Of a stretch of 64,000 nt of DNA, positions 44,801 to 54,626 are shown piece by piece. A model generated the notes under the pieces. The model did no database searches, had not been told where the DNA came from, and was given only the letters and a program-made list of their open reading frames with translations. This DNA is from Pachyseris speciosa (Eukaryota > Cnidaria > Anthozoa > Scleractinia > Pachyseridae): positions 125,001-189,000 of the forward strand of contig JAEMWC010000218.1 in assembly GCA_016490735.1 (NCBI GenBank), in the 5' to 3' direction. Position numbers and translations under genes: made by a program. Positions within the stretch are counted from its first letter, which is position 1. Each line of letters opens with the position of its first letter.

Positions 44801-47800
44801 GAGAAGCGTAAGAGTCGCTCGAGGCATAGCCGAGAGCGACTCTAGCTTCTTGAGTGCTTAGCATACCTCCCAAGTGCATCCATAACTCAATAGTGCACGC
44901 TGATACGTTTACCATTTGTTTTATAACATATCATAAACATCATAAACATCGTAGATAAAGCAAAGTCTTACATGACCAAGAAAAACAGGCGCGCGAAACT
45001 TCATTCCCAGAAATTGCAACGCCTTAATACTTCGGTAGACACTATGAAGATTGAAACGATACAAATTTTGTAAAATCTTGTCCAAAAAAGCGAAATTTTC
45101 GTTTATAAACAGCGCACACGTCACAGTTCTTGCTAGTTTCTTGTCTTAGAGAGACTGAGTCTAGTCTTTAAAAAAGAGGCCTCAAGTACAATGATCGAGA
45201 ACGACAAAAACAAAAATGTTTGGGGAGGATACTTTTCCATTGTCGTTTCCCGCCTGCAAAACCGGGGAGTAACATGAACAAATTCAAGGTTTCATGGAGA
45301 TCGTCACAGCATGGCATTGGAATTTTCATCCTCTCTCATAGCTTATGCTATAGCTACCAACTAAAATCCTAAATAGTTTATCCCTATAAAAACAGTTGAA
45401 CGATTTGGAAGAGGCTATAACGACGTGAATTTCTAACGAATTTTTTGACATGTGTTTTGGCGTTGCCGTCGTTTTTACCTAAAAAATTGAGCAAAGAAAA
45501 CAACAGTTAATTCTTTAAGTCTTTTCACAGGGGAATACGGTGCACGCGAGATAACTGGCCTGGTTTTACTGATGCAAGCACCTGAAGCGCAATACTTCAA
45601 ACAAACGCTGAGAAAAATAAGCTCGAACAAAAGATTACTGAAATCTTGTGGTGGTACTTGCCTTCGCACTTATGCTTGGGTCATTGATGAAACTCAGGCC
45701 TGAGAGTTGAAATGATAATTCGTGCAAAGGTGCTAAATGTGCTGCTGCTTATGTTTGCCTCATCTCCCTTTACGGTGACGACACAACGCCGACAGCATAA
45801 TCACACTCACAAGGAAAAATAAACTATTTCTGTTGTTATGCACAGTTAAGCTTACACGTGCCAACAGCTCAGCTGGTCAGTTTACACGTTGGTGTCATGT
45901 TACTCTTATATTTGTGTCCGGCGGATAAACCAGCTTTAACACAATCAAAGAAAAATGAACTCAATGATTTGTCAACCGGACACCGTGGGTTAAGGGGAGT
46001 GTGGCTTTCATGCTACTCTGTGCCATCTCGGAAATCCGACTGCGAAAGATTGAAAAAGAAATTATTTTCTTTTTCCAGCGTTATTTTACTCTGAAAGTTG
46101 CTCAGTTTCCACTGATGGACGTTTTGGAGCCCACTGAAGTGAGCTTCAACTTGAACTAGGTTACTACAGCATAACTACCTTCAGCTGCAGAGGAATCTTC
46201 ACTTTAGCAGGAACAGCTTTCTTAGGGACTGTAATAGAGACACTTGGATAATCCGTATGACTGAATGTACCACCAGTAGATGTGATGGTGTAAGAAGGAG
46301 AACTCTTGAGACGGCAAACTACGGCATATGTTGAGCACTGAGTTATATCAGCTTGTACAACAGGAAGGCAAAAGTCCGGAATGTCTTCTGAACAAGGGTA
46401 ATAATCCTCCATGTCTGCAAATAATACATTAGATAAGAGAAAGTTAACTCCGTTTATTGCTGCAAGAACTTATAACTAAACGTCAAAAGTTTGCAAATGC
46501 CTGGAATGAGATTTGCTAGAAACGTCCTCGTTTCCTTCTCTTATTTTGGAAGCTGACAGTTTGCTTTCAGCAGCTGTGAGAACATCTGCGATCCAAAAGA
46601 GTTTTAAAACCATAGAATGTATGCATACATGCTACATATAATAACATTATATGCATCTTCATTTAGGGCACGTCAACATTGATTTACTGCAAACTAAAGC
46701 TTGAAACATAACAAGTTTAATAAACGTTTTCACACGTTAAACACGTATAAACATACTTAGAACGTCCTTTCACGGTTGAACCTCAATTAAAGTTACGTAT
46801 AAAGAAGTCAGTGTTACAATGGTTAAGTGAAAACTAGAGTTGCAATTAATTTGAAAAGGCGGCCATGAGTCATTATTTCAGAGGTCATCACAGCACAGGC
46901 ATGCGCATTTTAATTTTCCTTATTGATTGAAAGAATCTCCTAAAACAAAACGTGCGCGGTGTTTTCTTCATAGTGGCCTGGACTGCTTTTGCTAGCGGCA
47001 GTAAAAAATAAGCTCTCTTACCCGAAAAAAACCGAATGTCTTCACTTCCATCAATTTCTTCCCATTCATTGCTGTCCTTGTCGATCAGTCGTTTGATCAC
47101 CAGTTCATAGCCCTGTAGGTTTGGCGCGCTGTGCGAAAGAACCAACTTTACATCATTGTTGAATTCCAAAGCTTCATCAGTGTAAGTGGATATTTGAATC
47201 ACGTTGCTGACAACGGCTTCGTGCTCCTGGAGGTGAGGTGAACAGGCACTACATTTCCACCTATGGACCACTATTGTGGTGGGCTCAGAAACGGCATCCG
47301 GAGGGAATGTTAAGTGGACAGCCCCTAATTTCAGGTCCAACTTTGTGCCTTGACTTGTCACCATTCCTCTGCAGAAAAAAAGGTTACGAAAATGAGACAC
47401 ACGGTACTAAGCAGGACAGTTAAGTTTAACAATTGGTATTACTGTGGTTCCAGACCCGTGTTCTTTACACAGGGTACTTACTTATCCTTATCCTTCTTAC
47501 TCTCCATACCCACGATTTTAAATGGTTCAGCTCCAAAAAGCTTTAGCATTCTACAGACGCCAGAGTTGAAAAAAAAAACGTGTTTTACCATTTGATTACT
47601 CATGGATATTTTCTTGGTAACATTATTCCACTGAGGCTGAGCTGTACCGTGTACTCACACGTGTATCCTTGTTTTATCTGGGTCCTCCTCTTTAGCTGGG
47701 TCTTGTTCCCTCTCCGGCTGAAGACCATGCAGTTGCTGTGGTAAGTCCTCCTCAAAGGCCTCAATGATCCCTTCAGTGCTTTCCTCATTATCATTGTCCC

Positions 47801-47923
47801 CCTCCTCCTGTTCCTGCTGCTGTTCCACCATCATTTCTTCTTCCCCCACTTCGTCGCCCTCCTCGTCGTCGTCATCCCCTAACTCTTCTTCATCATCGTC
47901 GTCGTAATCATCATCATCACGCG
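35545..47923 (-). CDS. PIDD-like protein: acidic stretch, ZU5-ZU5-UPA-death domain (partial model)
   Basis: A multi-exon minus-strand gene in the PIDD/UNC5-like ZU5-UPA-death-domain family, whose members act as cytoplasmic scaffolds for caspase or NF-kB signalling. Exons seen: 47923-47659 (acidic), 47368-47022 (first ZU5), 46414-46179 (linker and start of second ZU5), 44596-44305 (second ZU5), 39151-38816 (UPA), 37280-37247, 36831-36739 and 35828-35545 (death domain, stop TAA). Junction phases agree across the first four exons and across the last three. They do not agree between 44305 and 39151 or between 38816 and 37280, so at least one exon is missing from my model in each gap. The 5' exons upstream of 47923 were not found. 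No lesion is visible in the exons, so the gene may be functional. N-terminal LRRs typical of vertebrate PIDD1 were not seen. Confidence 0.7.
35956..35983. repeat. (GTCAA)n pentanucleotide repeat
   Basis: Five to six GTCAA units precede CATTTTTATTTAGGCTAGGC. On the minus strand this reads ...AATAAAAATG followed by (ACTTG)n, as at the 3' end of a LINE; the body of such an element is not recognisable. Confidence 0.6.
35984..36738. other. Intron of PIDD-like gene with poly-C tract
   Basis: Contains C-runs at about 36202-36220 and no coding sequence recognised. Confidence 0.35.
36739..36831 (-). CDS. Linker exon of PIDD-like gene
   Basis: 93 bp between TTTCAG and GTAATG, encoding DEEQCTLAKRKGDSPIPSNI and a short tail. 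It joins in phase both upstream (37280-37247) and downstream (death domain). It is a flexible linker between UPA and death domain with no own fold predicted. Confidence 0.6.
37247..37280 (-). CDS. 34 bp micro-exon of PIDD-like gene
   Basis: Bounded by CTTTTAG and GTAAGT, encoding AVKSRESINDP plus one base. It is supported by good splice signals and by in-phase joining to the next exon, but its join to the UPA exon needs another exon. Confidence 0.5.
37642..37936 (+). mobile_element. tRNA-derived SINE
   Basis: The head has Pol III box A-like GGTTGGCGCAGTGGTTAGAG and box B GGTTCGATTCC, spaced as in a tRNA gene. A body (GGTTCTCTACTCTGCTCCGA, then TTTTCTCCGGGTACTCCGGT) and an AAATAAAGTG(ATT)n tail follow. 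The folded head is not a clean tRNA cloverleaf, so this is a SINE. It sits in an intron of the PIDD-like gene, opposite in strand. Confidence 0.8.
38816..39151 (-). CDS. UPA-domain exon of PIDD-like gene
   Basis: Between TTTTCCTAG and GTAGGAG the frame reads FAYFQPTERLHSQHLLNLIC, CPAHLRETVKREHEKEGITS and IPGQDKAFVFVSGGIS, the UPA (conserved in UNC5, PIDD and ankyrin) pattern. UPA packs against ZU5 and helps hold the inactive state. Confidence 0.75.
40674..40704. repeat. Perfect 11 bp hairpin
   Basis: CTCCTTCGCAG and CTGCGAAGGAG are separated by 9 bases. Likely the fused ends of an internally deleted MITE. Confidence 0.5.
40798..42015 (-). pseudogene. Penelope-like reverse transcriptase fragment, split
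   Basis: Minus-strand reading: RISFRPIVSSIGTYNYELPK and PSNYCTKDSFTFVNEI (to about 41880); then, after a 494 bp insertion, QGLPLSGKYLISFDVESFF, DQVDGVSMGSPLAP, and after a shift at about 41119, ILFYRRYVDDTFCIFESEQ and MEKEVDHKLSFLDV. The order and the YVDD catalytic box are those of Penelope-like elements. The 3' end changes frame again near 40820 and the GIY-YIG endonuclease is not found. The fragment is inside an intron of the PIDD-like gene, same strand. Confidence 0.8.
41377..41874. mobile_element. Palindromic (foldback) element inside the Penelope RT
   Basis: 41379-41872 is a 494 bp palindrome. The ends AGACCTTTTCGCGGTAAAAT and ATTTTACCGCGAAAAGGTCT are perfect inverse copies, the arms run about 232 bp each at high similarity, and the loop is about 30 bases around 41612-41642. 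The flanks carry AT (or TA, depending on register). Removing it rejoins the Penelope RT frame. Each arm reads as an open frame (for example 41719-41934) but this is chance. No transposase. Confidence 0.75.
42070..42112 (+). ncRNA. Hammerhead ribozyme-like motif (type I, Penelope-associated)
   Basis: Core CTGATGA at 42075-42081, helix II GATCG/CGATC (42083-42087 with 42093-42097, loop TTGAG), GAAA at 42098-42101, a two-pair helix III (AC/GT around AT) and cleavage-site C at 42107; flanking ACAA (42071-42074) pairs with TTGT (42108-42111) as helix I. This matches the minimal hammerheads found in Penelope-like elements, except for one extra unpaired T (42082) between the core and helix II. It is antisense to the neighbouring RT fragment. 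Confidence 0.5.
42120..43998. other. Intron sequence, no gene seen
   Basis: AT-rich intronic DNA of the PIDD-like gene. A G-run at 43838-43848 and (AAG)n at about 43547-43565 are the only low-complexity features. Confidence 0.35.
43999..44203. repeat. MITE family copy (TTACCGGG/CTCGAGAAA ends), damaged
   Basis: Shares GTAATTACCGGGTCCGTTAA, TTTTCTTGAGATTTTGATTT and GGGACTTTCGAGAAA with the element at 54404-54626, same orientation. The left terminus is missing. Confidence 0.55.
44305..44596 (-). CDS. Second ZU5 exon of PIDD-like gene
   Basis: Reads VPNEEFQDMNVFVGPILRIV, then FSNSVTIQLPVSLGDEPNGI, then KSEGESKEWVEITGDLEND, a beta-strand-rich ZU5 second half. Phase 0 joins 46179; donor GTATGT at 44304. 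Confidence 0.75.
44646..45207. repeat. 85 bp direct repeats flanking a MITE
   Basis: 44646-44730 and 45122-45207 are nearly identical (CTAGTTTCTTGTCTTAG, then AGTACAATGATCGAGAACGA). Between them lie the inverted-repeat element 44733-44920 and 200 bp of other sequence. The duplication lies in the intron next to the second ZU5 exon. Confidence 0.7.
44733..44920. mobile_element. Inverted-repeat MITE
   Basis: AACAAATGGTAAACGGATCG at 44733 pairs with the right end ...CGTTTACCATTTGTT at 44920 through arms of about 65 bases including GTGCACTATTGAGTTATGGA. A loop of GC-rich GAGTCGCTC/GAGCGACTC forms an inner hairpin. The target-site duplication is unclear. Confidence 0.7.
46179..46414 (-). CDS. Exon between ZU5 modules of PIDD-like gene
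   Basis: MEDYYPCSEDIPDF, then ADITQCSTYAVVCRLKSS, then GGTFSHTDYPSVSITVPKKA, the start of the second ZU5. In PIDD the strand before this carries a His-Phe-Ser autocleavage motif; the equivalent position here appears to read Gln-Cys-Ser. Both splice junctions fit in phase. Confidence 0.75.
47022..47368 (-). CDS. First ZU5 exon of PIDD-like gene
   Basis: GMVTSQGTKLDLKLGAVHLT then FPPDAVSEPTTIVVHRWK, later VKLVLSHSAPNLQGYELVIK and SNEWEEIDGSEDIRFF, a complete ZU5 fold signature. It joins in phase with the acidic exon upstream (I-H-V-G-M) and the next exon. Confidence 0.8.
47659..47923 (-). CDS. Acidic exon of PIDD-like gene
   Basis: Encodes DDDDYDDDDEEELGDDDDEE followed by an Glu/Gln-rich stretch and DPDKTRIHV. 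Acceptor TTAATTAG and donor GTGAGTAC; the donor phase fits the ZU5 exon. The strongly negative, GAT/GAG-repeat sequence is probably disordered. Repeat A lies immediately upstream, in the next intron. Confidence 0.6.
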
Positions 47924-47982
47924 CTAATTAAGTTAAACGAAAGTGAACTTACTAAAATACCAATTATATTTATTAAAGTTTT

Positions 47983-49358
47983 AAAGCTCGATCTAAAATT
48001 TGTTTTGCTAGAACTGTCACTGTTAACGGGCTGGGCTTTACACTGTATCATTTTTGTCAAAATAAATGTGCACGTGCACTTTAACCTTTTTTCCTTGTAA
48101 GATATCTTTGCGATTCGATTTAAGACACCTCGTACAAATTTGCTCGAACAAGGCAAACTCTCTCCTTGTCGACTCAAGCAACAGAACGTGTTCACACACT
48201 GAGACAGAATACAGGAAAATTTAACTTAAAGGATTTAGACGAAATCGCCGTTCAGGAATAAGAGTGAGTCTTTTCAAGAGAGAACCCGAAAACCTAGTGC
48301 ATCAAAGACTATCAGGGGCACCCAACGAGCCAAATCAACCAAAAGCAGTAGGAAGACATTTTAAGTACCTTATGCACCCCGTGTTTGAAGTCTGTTTAAA
48401 GTGAGGTTTCCGTTGGCTAGAATAATTTGATCTATTCGGATTCCTTAGCTGAAATTTTAATTGCCCGAAAACGGTTAGGGAACAAAAGCTTCCTTTGAGA
48501 AAATGCTAGCTGAAATAAACTTTCCAGGAACTTTCTAGGGAACTGTTTTCTTTCCGAAAATGCTAGCTGACGTTTTTACTGTCAAAAACAGCAAATACGA
48601 CCTTTCTTTAAAACTCAAGGGCTATGATTTCCCCGGCCATTGCGAATCTTTTAGGCCACGTTTCAGTTACGAAAATCCGAGTGCACTCCTTATTGAGTCG
48701 ACGCCGAAAGCCTAAAGCGAACCACCCTCCACCGAAAAGATATCTACCGAAACTTGTCGTTGGCTGCCCCTGGACTACGTTCTGCAATAGTGTGGTTGTA
48801 AAATTATTAGTATATGGTGTCCTAAGTTGAAACGTTGCATGTTTCCTGCAAACCTTTGACAGAAGTGAGAAATGATGATGATGACCAGATACCATTCAGA
48901 ACACTAGACTTTGAGACAAAGCTGTTGAGGGAGATTTAAGATCCGAATTTTATCCGAAAGAATTTAGAGAATAAAGTGTTTAGGCGTAAGGTATTTTATC
49001 GCCAACACATCTTTATAAAGTATTTCAAATAAATTCATTCCTGATTTTCGTATTTGTATTGTCAAACCATAATAACATAAGCCAAGCAATAAAAACTCAT
49101 TACAGTCGGACCTAAAACAATACCTGCTGAGCCAAAGCGAAGAAAAGATGGCAAAGAAGATGTTCCTTTCTTGGGTTCCTTAAGAGAATCAAAATGTGAT
49201 GCAAATTTGGTTGTGAATTTGCTTTACCTCCAACCTGTTAATTAAAGAGTTAGGTAGTGTCTAGCGTCTACCATAGGAGCAACACTCGAAGGCTGTTAGC
49301 AGTGCCGTCTTATACATATCTATTCCAGAAGCTGTACATTCATAACTGAGTGAGATTC
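47983..49358. repeat. Dispersed repeat A, copy 2
   Basis: Matches 8069-9431 throughout in the same orientation with small indels (for example CATAATAACATAAGC inserted near 49066). It lies between the NLR-like gene and the acidic exon of the PIDD-like gene. The minus-strand frame 48608-48895 keeps the same reading as in copy 1 (TTSFGRYLFGGGWFALGFRR). Confidence 0.65.
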
Positions 49359-49988
49359 TACCGTTACAGCTGACAGTGTACAGCTGAAAGTGAAGTAAAC
49401 ATGGTTGGCAAACCAGTTTAAGGATAAGTGCGTCTTAACTATACTCTCGACAAAATGATTCAACATGACTTATGATAGATCTTCGTATCCGATTTTTGGC
49501 CATTTCAGATGTATCTAGCGTAGGATATCGATATTCGTCTTATTGACTGTGTAGTTTTTCGAATTAAATGTTATGAGGATAAATTGATTACACTTTAGAA
49601 GGCGTCAGGGTCAATTTTAAGTGGCAGAGCAAGCACTTATTCATGGTTTTCGCCAAGCTACTTCACTGAGCCACAATCAGTTACTGAATCAGTCAAGCTA
49701 CAAATAAGAAACACTATTCAAACTTCAAACAGAATTTTTCGAAGAAAGATGTCTAATGTTTCAGGTACTATGGTGCCGAATATTTAAGGAAGTATCAGTC
49801 CTCGCCCAATTCCCCCCCCCCCCCCCCCCAACCCCCAACTACCTTCCCTGATGTCACTCTAAAATAGTTACGAAGCTGAACTTATTTCGCCTCGAATGGC
49901 CAAAAGCGATATCCCTCCGGTTACCTCCTCAGACCCTCCCCCGACTACGGCCTTCTGGATATACTAACAACCACAGTACGTGTTTGCT
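49359..49988. other. Spacer downstream of NLR-like gene, with poly-C
   Basis: Contains an 18-base C-run at 49812-49829. No AATAAA was noticed on the minus strand in this 600 bp, which matters for whether the NLR transcript ends here. Confidence 0.4.
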
Positions 49989-51319
49989 TCATGCTGTGGT
50001 TTTGAAAACATAACTGAACAATACCTTTTGCAATCCTTGATACTTCTTTGCTTTTTCTTCATAGTTCAGTGATAAAGCCAGGTCTACAAGTTTGGTGAGA
50101 ATGTCACTTTTGCCTTCGACTTTCATCTCTGACTTGTTCTTCTTCCACCATTTCTCGTAGAACCTAAAGGCCTCGCCTTGGTATTTCTTGCGCAGTTCCT
50201 CATTGCGGAGGATGTGGCACACTCCTAATAGACTTTGTACAATATTGTCTCTCTCCTTATAAGGAAGCTTTTTAGTGTCTGGTGAATTCCATGTTCCCTC
50301 GTAAAACCAAAGAGCTTCATTCTGGTATTTCTTCTTCGTTTTTATGTCACCTTCTTCATCGAGTAGCCTGTTGATGGCATCAATAATCTTCCTGTTGGCT
50401 GTAGAGAACTCAAACCCTTCAAACTTTCTTTCTTCGTCCCAGGAACGTTGATAGAACTCTAGTACTTCCTTCTTGAATGTCCTCTTTCTTTCACCTCTAA
50501 GCATCCCTTCGTAACTTTCAATGATCCTATCCCGTACTTCGCTGTGGTGTCCCTGACCCAAAGATTTTTCAATCTGCCATGCTTCCTCGTAATACTGTTT
50601 AGCTTCGTCGACTTTCTCAAGACATCGGCAGATCTCTGCCATTTGGAAGGCGCTTCTAGCAGTCAATGGATGCGTCCCGAGAATGTCTTTCCTAACCTTA
50701 TAACCGTTCTCAGCATAACTGTAGGCATTTTCAAATTCTCCAAGCCAGGAATACGAGTTAGCAATGTTCCTGTTGTAAAGTGCGGTGTTTAAAATCGCTG
50801 GGAGTTTCATCTTCTTTGCAAGATCCAAAGCCTCTTCATAGCATTCAATGGCCTTGCGATAATCTCCCTGCCCGTCATAAACTGTACCAATTTGACTTTT
50901 AAAAAGAGGTATGTCAAAGTGCTGTAGTGAGCCGGAGAGCTCCTGGCGCATCTCAAAGGCTCTCGTGTAGAACTTTATGGCTTCTTCCGGCTGGCCGAGT
51001 TCGTTGTAACAGTTTCCGATTGCATTCAGACATCGAGAGGTGCTTGTGTGGCTTTTCAATAGGACTTCCATTATTTCCAGAGATCTGTTCAAGACTCTGA
51101 GCGCCTTGGGTCCGTTTCCTGCTCTATAGTAAACTTCTCCCTGGACAAACAGGTAGGAGCTCCGAGTGAGCTTGTAGAGATCAGTCTTTCTGCTCTCTTT
51201 CTGAACTCTACTGAGTGATTCCTTTGCCTCTTTCAGGACGTCCGCTGCTCTCTGCCATCCTTCAAGGTTTAAGACTTCCAGTGCTTCTCTGCAATGCATT
51301 TCTGCTTGAAACAAAGAGC
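49989..51319 (-). CDS. Exon 2: TPR array
   Basis: About 442 residues of helical repeats. Clear TPR units include CLNAIGNCYNELGQPEEAIK, IGTVYDGQGDYRKAIECYEE, NIANSYSWLGEFENAYSYAE and EICRCLEKVDEAKQYYEEAW. The C-terminal half has longer, charged repeats ending in W (FYEGTW, FYEKWW). The TPR part would be the ligand-sensing or autoinhibitory region. The stop at 49989 comes 13 codons after a possible donor (LQK|GTATTG at about 50028), so the exon might splice onward. Confidence 0.85.
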
Positions 51320-54023
51320 CTACCGAGACAGAAAGGCGGTTAGAAATGAACAAAGATTCCTAAAGTAGCTATAGGTCAAAAGCAAATCAAAAAGGATAAA
51401 CACTTTGATGTAAATAACGAGGCAGAGATTGGGCCACTTGCTTTTTGCTTTTTCTATTGTTGTCTCACCGTAACGTTGGCTTTGGATGACGGCAGCTGGT
51501 AGAATCTTTATCCGATTTTGACCAATCATGCATGTATGCATTAGCCACTGACTCAATTTAAGCTCGCATTAAGGGTCTTTCTATCAGTTTATACTGTTCA
51601 AATAAACTGGAACGATCCTCGCAGTTGTGAACGCAATTTATGAAATTGCGAAAAGAAGGCGGAAAAAAACATTCAGGGCTTCAACGGGGTTTATACTGTT
51701 GCTATGGTAACTGTTGCTTTATCAAGACGTTTCCATAACGTTTTCACCTATACAGCAGTGACTATATAAAGTGAAGTAGTAACAACCCAAAAAAGTTAAA
51801 GTGGTGGAAACCGGTGTCAACTACCCCAATCAATTCAGCGAGCATTCTGTTAATCACATGATTTTCTGAATAATCGATAAATAATCCCATCACTTAATCA
51901 ATCTCTCAATCAACCATTCAATTATAAGTCCATTGATCAGTTCGGCCACCAATCAAATGAATCATCACCGGTGACTGATTAAAACTTCAGTCAAACTAAA
52001 TGAATTGTTACTGGTGATTGATTATAACAAAACTACCTTGACACATTTAATGAGCAAATATAGGTAAACGTTTACAAGTAATCCAGGAAATGATACATTA
52101 AAAGCTTTTTAACTGATGTATTCTTTTTGAGAATAGGATCCATCTTCGTTCGTTACTTACTCGTCATTAACTGAGGACACGAGTAAGGGTTTTCATTTAT
52201 AATACGTTTTTTAATGGCTGTCTGTTCTCTTTGAGTATGTATCGAAATTTTGTCTTCTACAACTCTAAAGAAAAAATAATTTTGAGATTCAATCTATCAT
52301 AACTGCTTTATCACCTTTGTGTAGGTGAGGTTGGCGTTATTCTTACCTTCCTTTCCATCTTCTTCTATTTTTTCAGCCCAGGAATGAAAAATCTTCCTTC
52401 TTTGCTTTTCATCAAGCATAGCTTCAAAAAGATAATAAATCATAGTGCTTTCATGATATTCCTTTGGAATCAGTAAAGAGTCAGACTTGAGGGAAATGTC
52501 CAAGGCAAGTTCAAAGTTTCTTTTATCAAAACTGAAGATGTCGAGAGCTTCCATGAAGTTCTTGTCGAACAGAGATGAAATATCTCTTAACTTAGCTACG
52601 AAATGCTTGCAAAAGTTGTCCTTTGCCCTCTGGTAAGCTTTGGCAAAAGCCTTGTTACCAATACTTTTCAGAAACTTTCGCATCAATGGATGAATGTCGT
52701 ACAAGAGTTCGTTCTCGTCAGGAACCGACACCATTTTACTATTACGGATTCCCTCCATTCGGATAGCGGCTTCCGAAGGGTCAACATTCAAAATCTTTGC
52801 AGCTTCTTCCACGGAAAATGGTCGGCAAAACAAGGACAGTGAAACAACTGATTCCTTGAGCGTTTGACTTGGAAGGAAAAAGAACATTTTTCTGAGGCAT
52901 GACAGCTGCCCCTCATCGATTCCCTCTTCTTGGATATTAAACGTTTCTCTTTCTTCAGTGGCCAGGCCTTTGGCGGTTGGTGCCGTGTCTTGCGGTTTGT
53001 CACCAAGCTCCTGCTCAATTGTTCCAAGGAGCCTTTCAGCGTCGGCTATCTCCTGCCTCAATATGGCTGCCATACCATTGAGCAACAAAGGCTTTCCTTT
53101 GCACATTTCTACAAGTCTTTCTCGTTGATTACCAGGAATGTTAGCGATTACCTGGCTTTGAAGGAGTTCACCCGAAGATTCTTTCTCCAAAGCTCTCACT
53201 TCAAGATTTTCAGCACTAAAAGGAACGCCACCACGGAATTCACCTCTGGATGTCAATAAAATCTTCAATTTCGCCCCCTTGCCACCAGTTGTGGAGACAA
53301 GAAGACGCTCGAGTAAGGTAAGAAAATTTTCAGCCTCCAAAGTTCCACCAATAAATTGATCAACGTTATCTAGCAGCAAAAGGATGTTACTTGTGCTGTC
53401 TCGCTTGACTTGCTGCATTTTAGCAACGACTGGATTTGCATCATAGCTGACTACTGTCTGCCCAGTTTCATGCAATAGGGCTTGCAAAACATGGAAATAA
53501 ACGTCTTCCATGAGATTTACGTCCCTCAAGTCAACTTTAAATTTCGTCCCTTGCCACTGGGACAATGCCTCCATGGCGAGCCTTGTCTTACCAACACCAC
53601 TGGATCCGTACAAGTTAAGGACGCTTGATTCGTGACCTCTCCGTAGCTTTGTCAGAATATTTGTCACGTCACCGTGTCTGCCCGTTAATTCTTTCCTTGT
53701 CGTTTCTTCTGGCAAGCGTGTGAATTTGAAATTTTGAATCTTTGCCACGATTCCCTCTTTCTTTGATATTTTTGGAGTAACAATAAACTTCTCTAACAAC
53801 GTTAGATTGTCCTCGGAGACGAGACCTTGGTTCGCAAAGAGATGAAGACATGAGTACAAATCTTGTTCACCCTGCGCGTTGAACTTCCCTTCAAAATTGC
53901 TTTTGATCGATGATACAGCGTGCTTAAGTTCCTCCTGACTCAAATCAGTAGTAATATCCTTCAAAAGTTGTCAAAACGGGGAGAAATCCCTGGAGTCGGC
54001 AACGCTGTTGCAATGGACGCCAT
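49989..54023 (-). CDS. NLR-like receptor: DED, NB-ARC, winged helix, TPR
   Basis: A two-exon gene of about 1,000 codons: exon 1 54023-52347 (donor GGAAG|GTAAGAA) and exon 2 51319-49989 (acceptor TCGGTAG), joined in phase (G-S-L-F-Q). It encodes a death-effector-like domain, an NB-ARC ATPase and TPR repeats, the architecture of cnidarian NLR-like sensors: ATP/ADP exchange at the NB-ARC drives oligomerisation and the DED recruits caspases. The best ATG (54023, MASIATALPTPGIS) mirrors the pseudogene's MASKIV start but is one base out of frame with the DED: AACTTTTGAAG has four T where five would keep the frame. Without that base the next in-frame ATG would be inside the P-loop region. It could be an assembly homopolymer error, a disabled gene, or a short upstream intron. 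Confidence 0.8.
51320..52346. other. Intron of NLR-like gene
   Basis: About 1 kb, AT-rich, with degenerate ATCAATC-type words at 51825-52030. No gene or intact repeat recognised. Confidence 0.6.
52347..54023 (-). CDS. Exon 1: DED and NB-ARC
   Basis: Counting from codon 53964: DED about 5-62 (LYSCLHLFANQGLVSEDNLT), P-loop GSSGVGKT at 120-127, Walker B ILLLLDNVDQF at 194-204, sensor LLTSR at 236-240, GKPLLL (GLPL-like) at 290-295 and an MHD-like YDIHPLMRKF at 422-431. All catalytic NB-ARC residues are intact, unlike the copy at 22517-25436. The frame is open from 53964 to the donor. Confidence 0.85.
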
Positions 54024-54403
54024 CTTCCCACGCTTTGCTGTTTACATGATGTCGTGACAAGCCGCCACAAGGCTTAAAATTTATGCGGAAGTTTGGATAA
54101 TATTGCCTGTCGCCAGACATAGTGACAACACGGAATAATATTGTTGAAACGCTAACCAAACTAACCCAAGCGATACAAATGTCCGTTTATTCAGTCCTTC
54201 GGTGTGTTTGAATTTTGGTAGATATGTAATGTAACTGCGCAGACCGAAGGAGCATTTACCAGAGTCGAATTGTTTTTAAAAATATCAGCTATTCATAATC
54301 ATGGTGATTTCTAAATTAAACCGTTGCTTTGCATTGACTGCATGCGCGCAAAGTCACACCTGCCTTCCTGTTTGTCTCACTTTATACTATCGCCACAGAC
54401 CTG
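54024..54403. other. 5' flank of NLR-like gene
   Basis: Minus-strand promoter and 5' UTR region. A second upstream ATG (54118) opens a 50-codon frame that is in phase with nothing downstream. No TATA box can be assigned with confidence. Confidence 0.35.
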
Positions 54404-54626
54404 GGGGCCGTTTCTCGAAGCTCCCGGTAATTACCAGGCCCATTAAGCTGTTTTGTTTTGGGAGTTTCAAAATTGAAAATTCTGCAGTAAAGTCAGTATC
54501 ACCTAAAGAAACAAAATAGACTTCAGCCGGGTTAGAGGTCAGAACACACCCTACTTTTCTTGAGATTTTGATTTCGAAATATAGTTTCGGGTCCGTTAAG
54601 TTACCGGGACTTTCGAGAAACAGACC
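54404..54626. mobile_element. MITE with GGCCGTTTCTCGAA ends
   Basis: Left end GGGGCCGTTTCTCGAAGCTC and right end GGGACTTTCGAGAAACAGACC are inverse copies (about 16 of 20). A related damaged copy is at 43999-44203. The interior is AT-rich with TTTTCTTGAGATTTTGATTT. No coding capacity. Confidence 0.65.
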
